Assembly (NCBI GenBank): GCA_907163375.1
Contig: CAJQUW010007880.1
Location: 558,001 to 622,000, forward strand
Direction of reading: 5' to 3'
DNA: 64,000 nucleotides
Origin: Prostheceraeus crozeri
Lineage: Eukaryota; Platyhelminthes; Polycladida; Euryleptidae
Shown: piece after piece, positions 1-8,947 of the stretch
Layout of the letters: every line of letters begins with the position of its first letter
Position numbering within the stretch: position 1 is the stretch's first letter
Notes under the pieces: generated by a model
Told to the model about the DNA's origin: nothing
Seen by the model: the letters and a program-made list of their open reading frames with translations, nothing else
Databases searched by the model: none
Program-made: the position numbers and the translations under genes

Positions 1-311
1 CAAGATGAGGGAGGCTTTGCTGACGTGATAGCCTCGATAGCACACTGAGTCTCCAGAGCTTTCAACTCTGAGCTGAAGAGACTTTGCTTCGCCTCCTCAG
101 TCAGCTCTGGTTGACTGCAGCTGCTATGCTTGGCATGCCACTCCGGTAGCGTCTCGACAAGGCGAGATGCATTATGGCTGCTACAAAAGTATCGAATGCC
201 CCCTACCATTCGCTTATGTGCACAAGAATGCTTCTTAAAGGCATCGCTACGAAAAATCTTTGAGCAGACGCAAAGCTTAAAAGCCGTCTTTGCGTTGTTG
301 TAGTTAACCAT
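1..311 (-). CDS. Partial ORF of unknown function, N-terminus, runs off left edge
   Basis: An open frame starts at the ATG at 311-309 and stays open for 103 codons to the window edge. It begins MVNYNNAKTAFKLCVCSKIF and contains a compact Cys/His cluster (CVCSKIF, KKHSCAH) at residues 14-37, which resembles an atypical zinc finger, then a polar Glu/Ser-rich stretch. I do not recognise the family. It could be the N-terminus of a transposon protein, since everything around it is repetitive, or a small host gene. Codon use is less AT-biased than most flanking DNA. A TATA-like motif lies ~615 bp upstream on the same strand. The start is the first ATG in frame, and no splice signal forces another choice. 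Confidence 0.45.
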   Translation of the reverse strand, partial: MVNYNNAKTAFKLCVCSKIFRSDAFKKHSCAHKRMVGGIRYFCSSHNASRLVETLPEWHAKHSSCSQPELTEEAKQSLFSSELKALETQCAIEAITSAKPPSS

Positions 312-1100
312 TTTCTGAAGTGAAAAGGGGAAAACAATGATTATAATTCCGTAAACGTTTGATAGCAAACGGAAAAGAATGATTTTACACTTAGTGAGGA
401 ATGATAGATTTGAGTGTAGTGAGTGGCACTAGATCCCGTCGACAGCCCGAAGGCCTTGTACTGATCACTAGGGAAGTGAGAGATCTTCCCCGATACCCGC
501 TCTTTACAGCTGAAGACATCATTGTCACTGCCCCGAAGTGGTAACAGGAACGCCGAGTCAAAGGTAGTGATCAGTAGCTGGGATCCAACCCCTCAAAGCT
601 GCCTTAGACTTAGTTACATTTCAAATCTGATAGCAGATTTGAACTCAGCATACTTGAAAACCTTAGTCTACATGTTAAAACTTTGAAAAAACTGAAAATT
701 AAGAATTTTTAAAAAATTCCGCATTTTACTACTCATACTACTTTTAAAAAATTTTATCAGTAGTAAAGACACTATCAAACTCTATCACACAAACTTTGAA
801 GTAAGAAGATAGCTTGCCTACTTCAAAAGATAGAGTCCTTTGCAACCCGATATCGGGAGCTCAGAGCGACGACCGTCGCTTACCTCGTCTTTCGATGAAG
901 TGATCAGACTTGCGTTGTCGGGGGTTTATATATGCTCGGAAGAAAACTTAAAATGGCTCTATCTCCGAAAGTATTCATCGTAGCGACATGCGGTTTGTTG
1001 CAAACGATTTGTCTCATCATTCTTTACAATATGACACCTCAACCATTCTCATATGACCACGGGAAGTTGGTGTGTCAGCACATGACCATGTAACATGCCA
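312..1100. other. No gene seen; possible 5' region of the left-edge ORF
   Basis: No convincing coding frame on either strand. The segment at about 1000-1060 resembles, in inverse orientation, the segment at about 1280-1325 (a GAGGTGTCAT...GAGACAAAT core in both), so the repeat array to the right has a diverged inverted outlier here. Confidence 0.4.
925..934 (-). promoter_or_regulatory. TATA-like box upstream of the left-edge ORF
   Basis: On the minus strand this reads CATATATAAA, a good TATA-box match, oriented toward the partial ORF that starts at 311. The ~600 bp between could be 5' UTR or hold an intron. This is inference from the motif alone. Confidence 0.3.
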
Positions 1101-1108
1101 CAAGTGAA

Positions 1109-2430
1109 AAAATTCCTAAGTGTGGGAGCTCCAGTGTGGTGAAAATTTTGAAAAATTTAAAACTTCCGAATTTTGACCTGGGACCTTTACCAAAACATTT
1201 TCCATCAAATTTCGCTGACGTCCCCCCCCCCTCTGGACAGCTTGCTTCGATCTTGGCTTCCAGTGGACGGATTTTGTCGAGTGAGGTGTCATTTGAAAGC
1301 TAAGAGTGAGACAAATTCAGTGAAAGAATCGGCTTGTTCCTATCTGTCTTCGTTTACATGTGAGACGCCATTTAAGATTTTAGGTCGGAGCTCACCTGAA
1401 AAAATCCTAAGTGTCAGAGTGACTTTGTATGGGAAAAATTAAAAATTTTCCAAAGTGTGGAATTTCGACCTGGGACCTTTACCAAAGTTTGTTTCATCAA
1501 ATTTCGCTGACTCCCCCCCCCCCTTTGATCTAACTTTGGTTCTAGTGGACGGATTTTGTTCGTTCGACTTGCATTGGAAAGAGGATGAAACACTGCTCGA
1601 CCGCATTTTTCGTTGCGAGTCAATCGGAGCAGCCGTTCAAAAGTTAGAGCGGTTACAAGATTTTAGGTCGGAGCTCACCTGAAAAAATCCTAAGTGTCAG
1701 AGTGACTTTGTATGGGAAAAATTAAAAATTTTCCAAAGTGTGGAATTTCGACCTGGGACCTTTACCAAAGTTTGTTTCATCAAATTTCGCTGACTCCCCC
1801 CCCCCTTTGATCTAACTTTGGTTCTAGTGGACGGATTTTGTTCGTTCGACTTGCATTGGAAAGAGGATGAAACACTGCTCGACCGCATTTTTCGTTGCGA
1901 GTCAATCGGAGCAGCCGTTCAAAAGTTAGAGCGGTTACAAGATTTTAGGTCGGAGCTCACTCTGACACTTAGGATTTTTTCAGGTGAGCTCCGACCTAAA
2001 ATCTTGTAACCGCTCTAACTTTTGAACGGCTGCTCCGATTGACTCGCAACGAAAAATGCGGTCGAGCAGTGTTTCATCCTCTTTCCAATGCAAGTCGAAC
2101 GAACAAAATCCGTCCACTAGAACCAAAGTTAGATCAAAGGGGGGGGGAGTCAGCGAAATTTGATGAAACAAACTTTGGTAAAGGTCCCAGGTCGAAATTC
2201 CACACTTTGGAAAATTTTTAATTTTTCCCATACAAAGTCACTCTGACACTTAGGATTTTTTCAGGTGAGCTCCGACCTAAAATCTTGTAACCGCTCTAAC
2301 TTTTGAACGGCTGCTCCGATTGACTCGCAACGAAAAATGCGGTCGAGCAGTGTTTCATCCTCTTTCCAATGCAAGTCGAACGAACAAAATCCGTCCACTA
2401 GAACCAAAGTTAGATCAAAGGGGGGGGGGG
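1109..2430. repeat. Palindromic tandem array of ~282-bp units with poly-C/G tracts
   Basis: Two near-identical forward units start at CTCACCTGAA (1391 and 1674), spaced 283 bp and preceded by a diverged unit from about 1109. At 1960 the array inverts: 1934-1960 and 1984-2010 are reverse complements around a 23-bp spacer. The spacer is the unit's own junction sequence turned round, bounded by CAC/GTG. One full and one partial inverse unit follow (1984, 2265; spacing 281 bp). Each unit holds a pure C (or G) run of 9-13 bases beside CGCTGA(C)/(G)TCAGCG. The 60-90-codon open frames here are by-products of the repeat and occur on both strands. I do not recognise the family. Confidence 0.85.
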
Positions 2431-2579
2431 GACGTCAGCGGAAAAATTTTTATCTCCGATTGCTTTCAAATTCACCATACAGATGCAGAATTTCACGCTG
2501 AATCCGAATCTGACCTCCGTTTTCACATCCGAGGCCGCGTTTCGACACTACACACCAAAACATACCACAGTTTAACCAA

Positions 2580-2760
2580 GACAACCTAGACGGTCGCCCA
2601 CGTCAACCTAGACGGTCGCCCAAGTCCACCAGGCGGTCGGACACAGACACCCGAGACTCACACACTGGCGGACCAGAGGGGGGGGGGGGACGGCAGCAGA
2701 ACCTCGACGGCACATCACGACACTGGCGGACCAGAGGGGGGGGGGACTCAGCGATGGCGG
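2580..2760. repeat. Short tandem repeats with G-tracts before the LINE
   Basis: AACCTAGACGGTCGCCCA is repeated twice with a 22-bp period at 2583-2625. ACTGGCGGACCAGAG followed by a 9-11 base G-run then GAC occurs twice (about 2664 and 2722, spacing ~58 bp). The G-run plus GACTCAGCG motif matches the motif in the 282-bp array to the left, so the two regions share an origin. Confidence 0.6.
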
Positions 2761-2769
2761 CCATCTTGC

Positions 2770-3788
2770 GCTATCTGGTGTTCGCCGTTTCCTTACTACT
2801 GATGACAGAGACCAAGCCTTCCGTAACAACCAGATGGAAAAGTACAAGCGCCTTCGACAGGAACTCATTGTCACTATCAAGTATCTGAAGTCAAGTTACT
2901 TCTCGAAAATTTAGAAACTTGCAAAGCCAGCTTGCTATACGTAAACTATCAAGAAGTAATAAGATATCAAACCTACTGATTTGTTCAATGTGGAAGAATT
3001 GAATGACTACTTTGCATCGGTTATGTCAGAATCATCATCTTTCCCTACTATACCAAATAACTTGCCAACTCATCCACTTTCTTTGACGGAATTTGAAGTG
3101 GAGTTAGAACTGTCCAAACTTCGACGGAAGGCATGTGGTCCAGATGGGCTTCCATACTGCGTCTGATGAATTCTGCGTCTGTGCTATCACCGGTGATAAC
3201 TATGATTTTTACTCGTAACAAAAGTTTGGAAGATGGTGTGGTGCCATCGTGTTTTAAATCATCCAATATTTGTGTTATCCCTAAAAAGACTCGCCCAGAG
3301 CATCTTGCAGATTATCGACCTATTTCCCTATTACCCATATTGTCCAAGGTTCTAGAGAAGTTTGTGGCGAGAAGATGGATTATTCCATATATCGAAGATA
3401 ACCTCGACAGTCAGCAATTTGCTTACATACCAGGAAATGGACGTGGTACAACCTGTGCCCTTACGTTGATTAATCACGATATTCTCAAACATCTTGACAC
3501 CTGGTGCTGTTCGAATGTTGAGTTCAGATTTCTCCAAGGCCTATGATAAATTGGATCATGGGTTCATAATGTCGACTATATTACATATTCTTCCCTTTGA
3601 GCCATGTGTCTGGATTCAGAACTTCCTAACTTCGAGAACACAAACAGTACGAAACGGCAACCCTTCTTGGCCTGACATTTTCCAATACCTTGACTTGGAA
3701 TCATCATGTGTACAACATAGTGAAAGCTGCTTCTCGGAGAGTTTGTATCATTATAAATCTGAAACGGTCCGGTTGTCCAACTTTAATA
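2770..3788 (+). pseudogene. Non-LTR retrotransposon (Jockey/CR1-like) RT, 5' part of a split LINE
   Basis: Translated pieces in order match a LINE ORF2. A pre-RT segment has DRDQAFRNNQMEKYKRLRQE (about 2795-2860). The RT palm start has KLRRKACGPDGLPY (3114-3160), followed by DYRPISLLPILSKVLEKF (about 3310) and SSDFSKAYDKLDH (about 3520-3560). A thumb segment reads TLTWNHHVYNIVKAASRR (about 3690-3745). Frame changes near 3165, 3500 and 3680 and a stop near 2912 show it is dead. The part that should carry the catalytic YxDD between TVRNGNPSW and the thumb is missing, so an internal deletion joined palm to thumb. The reading frame is then interrupted by the pogo-like element at 3789 and resumes at 12665. 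Confidence 0.85.
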
Positions 3789-3798
3789 GGGTAAACTT

Positions 3799-4260
3799 TC
3801 CTGATTCGGACACTTTCCTAATTTGGACACTTCTAAGTAAAATACAAATATTACTAAGTCAAGATCAGCGGAATCGAAATTTTCGAAGACGCAACCTGCA
3901 TTCTATGCCATTCTAGTATATAAACCTCTAAAAGAAATTTTCTAAGTGATTAATATCACCCCTGTATGAACCAATTTTTATCCAAAAAGTCGTTCCTTTG
4001 TGTGTGAGAGCTAAGGATTGGCGAAAAATTCCTTAAGTTAAGAGTACAATTACGAAGTCAAACTTAAGTCTTTTTCATGAGTATTTTATATGAATTGACA
4101 GAGAAATTTCTGGAGTTTCTTTTGCAATTTGTCGCATGTTTCTAGGTAGCGTACTTTTTCTTCTAGAGGACTGTGTATTTTTTTGTCATCTTTAACTCCG
4201 CTTGCCTAATTTGGACACTTTTTCAATGAATGACGACCCCACTTGCCTAATTGTGGACAG
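3799..4260 (+). repeat. Left subterminal repeats of the pogo-like element
   Basis: A short motif close to GCCTAATTTGGACAC recurs at about 3799, 3818, 4204 and 4245. The same motif occurs in inverse orientation four times near the right end (12541-12650). Clustered subterminal motifs are commonly transposase-binding sites; that role is inferred. Confidence 0.65.
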
Positions 4261-5049
4261 TTTTATAAAAATCTTTTTGATGTAGTTTTTTTCTGATAAA
4301 TTCGAGTCATATGAAGTGATAGAGCCTTGAATGGGGATCGCAAAGAAGTAGCGATAAGTAAGTCATAAAATTATCTAGACCAACCACATTAACTCGACCA
4401 CAGCTTTTATGGAGGCTGTGGCCGATGGGTCTACCATCCGTAATGTTACCAGATAAATATGATGCATTTAGTCCTCGTGCTACTAGGGTATAAAGTACAG
4501 TGTATATATATTTTGTTTAAATGCTTTAATTTACATGAAATAGTGAGCTTCTTCCAAAGGAAATGACATTAGGGGGTATTACAAATCTCGTAGGCCTATT
4601 ACAAATTCTCAACTATTGATTGGTTGAGGCTACACAGTTTATATCTAGTTTCCTTAAATAAACGACGATCTAGACGTAGATATTAAACAACAACATCAAA
4701 ATTTTGACACATATTGTCATATCCTATGTCACATGAAATTATTCTCAATAGACCTAAGTCTGAGCATTTTTTAGCTTGCTGAAGCAACGTATAGCCTAAT
4801 AAGTATGTTTTAAATAAATAATTTCTTGCTGTGTCATCAGCTGTGAAGATGCTTTGTGCAACGATCGAAGTACTAAGCTACATTGTAGAACAATAGGTAG
4901 CTAGTGTTAATATATAAATCATATCATTCGCTCCGCTCATTGCCATGGCTTGATTAGAATTGCTTTTCTAAACGTACAGTGTGTTCTTGATAGAGACGTG
5001 CTCAAAGAACATGTTCTATATTACCTCTTAGATAAGGTCTTTCATTTCA

Positions 5050-6690
5050 GGTCTACGGAAGGTCCGCATACGAAGAATTGCCAAAGCACACTCCGTGCCT
5101 CGAACAACGTTGCGAAGAGAATGATAATTCAAGATCATCAATAGGCCGTCCAGTAACACTTACTTGTGAACAAGAGAAATGTCTTTGTGAACTTATTTTA
5201 TATCGTCAGAAAAGAGGCTTCCCAATGACGGTTGATTCGGCTAGGAAACTCGTCTTTGAATACTGTGAAATAAATCGTATTCCACATCGCTTCAATCGGA
5301 CTGAAAAGCGAGCAGGCTGGAAATTGTGGTCAGCCTTCAGGAAACGAAATCCAAATGTGACATTGAGGCAACCAGAGAATTTGTCGCGAAACCGAGCCTT
5401 GGGAATGGAAGATCGAATCAAAGCATATTATGAATGTCTTGAGGCTACTTTGTCTGAGAAAGGATTACTTAACTCTCCAAGTCGTATCTACAATGTCGAC
5501 GAAACCGGCATTCAAATTGTGACTAAGGGTGGCAAGGTTTTAGCTCAGAGAGGAGCAAAGAATGTTCAAATACTTTCGTCTGCTGAGCGAGGCTCAAACA
5601 CGACAATTGTTGGTTTGCAATGCAGAGGGAAACTATATACCACCAATGATTATTTTCAAAGGGACTAGGAAATCCACGATTGAATCACTACCTCCAAGAT
5701 CATTGATTGAAGTTTCCGAATCTGGATGGATCGACAAAGAATTGTTCCTCGCATGGTTTCGGCATTTCGTCAAAAATCTTCCATATCGCTCTGATAATGA
5801 GAGAGTAGCTCTAATCATGGACGGTCACACAAGCCATGAAAGTGTTGGCTTATCTGAAGAAGCAAACAAGAACAATGTGGACATTTTGAGGCTTCCGTCT
5901 CACACCTCAAATTATCTTCAACCATTGGACGTAAGTGTCTTCGGACCCTTCAAAAGATCTTGGAGAGAAAGATGTCGTATTTACATGGATAGCAATCCTG
6001 GGTCGGTGATTTCAAGGGCAAATTTTGGAGAAGTCTTCACTGCTGCTAGGAATAAAGCATGTAAGCCTGAAAATGCCATCTCTGGATTTCGAAAGAGTGG
6101 TTTGTGCCTACTCTCATTCGATGCGATTCCTAAGCAAGCCTTCATCATTTCAAAGGAATTGTTGGGATTGTCTGCTGATGTGATATGTTTCAAAAATGTT
6201 TATTCCGAATTTGTATCACAGAATGATACCAATATGTACTGGAGAACGATGTTCCAATCGATGAGGTAGTAGTTCGTACCGATAAATCCAATCGAAGAGG
6301 TAGTTTCGGAAATCGAATACAACACAGATCCACCTGTAACCGATGACCCAGTCGTAAATCATGTTGAAGAGCCATCGTGTATGAGTGAGAGTTCTATGAA
6401 CATCACCGACAGTCGAGCAGATGAAATTGTTGTCGATAATGATGGTTCCTCATACCTCGTACTGGAATCAAGTACACGTATGGAGCCTCAAACATCGACT
6501 GGAGAAATTTCCTTTACAGAGTTGCTGCAGCTTCCCATACAGCCAAGTCGGAAAGCAGCTCAAGATGCCTTCAAGCGAATGAGAGAGCCTGCTTTACTCA
6601 CTAGCTACCGTTTCAATGCTAATGTCAATGAAACACCATCAACATCAAGCGTTCAAACGGATGAAAGTACATGTCTTCAATGTCTGATCC
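5050..6690 (+). pseudogene. pogo/Tigger-like transposase, N-terminal and DDE parts
   Basis: A 3' splice-site-like TTTCATTTCAG ends at 5050. After it, one frame reads KVRIRRIAKAHSVPRTTLRR, a pipsqueak-type helix-turn-helix. A frame change near 5115 leads to RSSIGRPVTLTCEQE and a second DNA-binding segment (GWKLWSAFRKRNP...LRQPENLSRNRA), then the DDE start YNVDETGIQIV (about 5490). A second frame change near 5615 continues as GNYIPPMIIFKGTR, LIMDGHTSH (about 5815) and NYLQPLDVSVFGPFKRSW, all classic pogo/Tigger landmarks. Two adjacent TAG codons at 6267-6272 interrupt the frame, after which it is open through an acidic linker to TDESTCLQC (about 6657-6682), the first half of a PHD finger. The copy is therefore inactive. 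The hAT at 6699 separates it from its C-terminus at 12227. Confidence 0.9.
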
Positions 6691-6711
6691 CATACTACCA
6701 AGCATGCCGGC

Positions 6712-7245
6712 ACGGGGTGGGCAGGGTGGGCAAAGCCCATGCTGCCCTTTTCACAGGGTGGGCAGGGTGGGCAATGCTGCCTTTTTACAGGAGGTGCAAA
6801 TTGCCCTTTCACGGGATGGGCAACTTTGTTTAATTACCTATATTACGCTCGTATATTGCCCTTTTTTCAAGTACGTTGTAAGTGACTTCAATTAGGATGT
6901 TTCCTTTAGACAGGATGGACAAGTTAATAATATGTGTCGCCTTTTGTTTGACAGAGTGGGCAAGTTGATCAACATGATTACCGTTTTGTAGGGTGAGCAA
7001 ATTGATCTATTTTGCCTTTTTACATGGTCGGCATAAGTTACTAATGTACATATGTTGCCTTTTTTACGAGTACAAGGTGGGCACGTGTTTCCATGTTGCC
7101 TTTTTGCGCGGCGGCCAAGTTATTCTACTATGCCTTGCATTTTGACAGGTGCAATTTCCCATTGTGCAATTTATAGAGGATGGGCAAATAGAAACAATGC
7201 TGACTTTTCACAAGGCGTGGGCAAGTCTGCGGTCACATTTACAAA
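6712..7245 (+). repeat. Subterminal tandem motif array of the nested hAT
   Basis: About a dozen imperfect copies of a monomer combining TGCC(C)TTTTTAC and AGGGTGGGCAA, spaced some 25-75 bp and decaying away from the end. A short inverse counterpart lies at 12160-12205 (AAATGCCCTTTTTTTATCC, TTGCCCATGCTGCCCCTTTT). The pattern fits hAT subterminal transposase-binding arrays; the strong left/right asymmetry is unusual. Confidence 0.75.
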
Positions 7246-7347
7246 ATAGGTAACAGCCCTCTTCACTTCGTAATTTGCTCCTAGATTTCACAAGGCAGAT
7301 AATAAAGATGGTTATTTTTATCATACCAAAATTATGTAATATGAGGG

Positions 7348-7410
7348 CAGGGCCGTATTTATAAGGGGGATGGGCTAAGTGGGCAGCTTCGGGCCCGGTT
7401 CAACTGAAAT
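7348..7410 (+). mobile_element. hAT-type left end, partner end not found
   Basis: CAGGGCCGTATTTATAAGGG followed by a GGGCAGCTTCGGGCCCGG segment resembles a typical hAT terminus (CAGGGCCG start, GGGCCC core). No matching inverse end was seen before 12218, so its extent is unknown. It could be the original 5' end of the element that encodes the 807-aa transposase. Confidence 0.45.
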
Positions 7411-8265
7411 ATCGTAAACAAAAAGATATGCTTGTCGTTTGATATCATTACATAATCATTTGCGGATCATAATCGGATGCACTATCAATAGCCGCTTTAG
7501 CACAGAATGAAATTTAGAATGAGAGAAAGGGAAGACAAATGTTATTATCACGCCTCACTGATGCCGGGCGGTAACTCGGTAACTCCTCTTATGCTAATGT
7601 CAGTATGCACTGTGTGATTTGTGTAAGACCAAAATATTCGCTGGGAAGGAGGCTGTAGCCAAGATTGACCTCTTGGTGGCGTAGTTAAGACTTCGTCTCA
7701 TCGCGCATTATTAGCAAACAATAGTCATTGACTTAACAGAGGATGTGAACGCAACCTGGTGATTCATTTATTCAACGTAGGTTGTGCGATCGTGTATCGC
7801 ACTCATTTCGACATTTGGAGCTACTGTATATCGTTCGACTTCTACCTCGTTTGAGATCTGCGGTTTTCGTGCAGTGTTCTTCGTTCTTTCGTCTCAGTTT
7901 TCTCATCAGTTTTCATCATAGCGAACAGAAGGATCAATTCATGCTACTCTTAACTACATGATTTTGATATTACTGTAAGTATTTGATTATTGCAGTAAGC
8001 TACAAAGAAGACAGCCGTACACGTGACACTCGAATAGTCCATCTGAATACGCTAGCGTTATAATATACATGCACGTCCGATTTATGACTCATGCAACTTC
8101 GCTATATCGCTTATGTTTTGAAGCGAAACGTGTTTACATAATCTTTGTCAAATTATGTTTTCGTGGGCGTTTTACAATATTGCTTTCTACGACTCATTTC
8201 AACTCCATTTTTGAATTAAGAACATGAAAAGTATATTTTTGTACTTGATAAATAAATGTGATGAG

Positions 8266-8330
8266 CAGTGGCGTACCGAAGGGGGGGATGCAGGGGATGC
8301 ATCCCCCCCCCGAAATTCGAAACTCTAAGT
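8266..8330 (+). mobile_element. Second hAT-type left end, partner end not found
   Basis: CAGTGGCGTACCGAAG followed by a G-run, a self-complementary GGGGATGCATCCCC and a C-run resembles hAT ends of the CAGTGGCGTA class. No inverse partner seen to the right. It lies ~680 bp upstream of the transposase start. Confidence 0.45.
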
Positions 8331-8947
8331 GGTATGAAAAAGGGAGAAACTTAGGCATACTGAGCATGTGAAAATATCGAGTGTCGGCTTTCGTAAACAT
8401 TAATAAATCAAATTAATGTAGTGCATTCTGTAAATAATGACCACTCCTTTAATTTTGATAGCGCCCGCTTGATTTATCCCTGCAATGACCTCCATACCAG
8501 AAAAGATCCAGAAATATACCTGATACCAGAAATATCATTTTTTTTCAGAATCTAATTTTGGTTTAGGTACCCCTGGAGGCTCTGCCCAAATTTTTATTTT
8601 TCATTTCAAAAAAGGCAGAAGGATGACTATACTACAGCATTTGTATTGTTTATCCATCAATGGTTTAAAACACAAATAGCTAGTTTCTATGGCATTTGTA
8701 CAGAGGAAAGAATCGTATACAGATGTATGTAACATTGAAGCACTGCTAATCTCCAGAAAATTTACCCAGTGTCTTTAAAAGACATCGTCATGAGTGACGA
8801 GGCATCGTAAGAAGTCAAGAAAGTGTTTTACCTAGAAGCTCCGACGCCATTTGAGGAAAACGTCTCACGAATACAGAATATGAAAAGATAAATGCTTTGG
8901 AAAAATCATAACTATGATGGTAATAAGTCATTCTTTTTTTCGGGAAA

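Noticed and set aside
1173-2589. Several 60-90-codon open frames on both strands
   Set aside because: They coincide with the 282-bp repeat units, repeat with the same period and appear on both strands, so they reflect repeat structure, not genes.
2608-2880. 90-codon minus-strand frame
   Set aside because: Composition is driven by C/G runs and tandem repeats, and the plus strand of its right end encodes LINE protein.
2751-2885. Short plus-strand frame starting MAAILRYLVFAVSLLLM, resembling a signal peptide
   Set aside because: Another frame over the same bases encodes the conserved LINE pre-RT segment, so the hydrophobic start is chance.
6712-7245. CRISPR-like or satellite array
   Set aside because: Monomers are imperfect, unevenly spaced and lie just inside a transposon end; the genome is eukaryotic.
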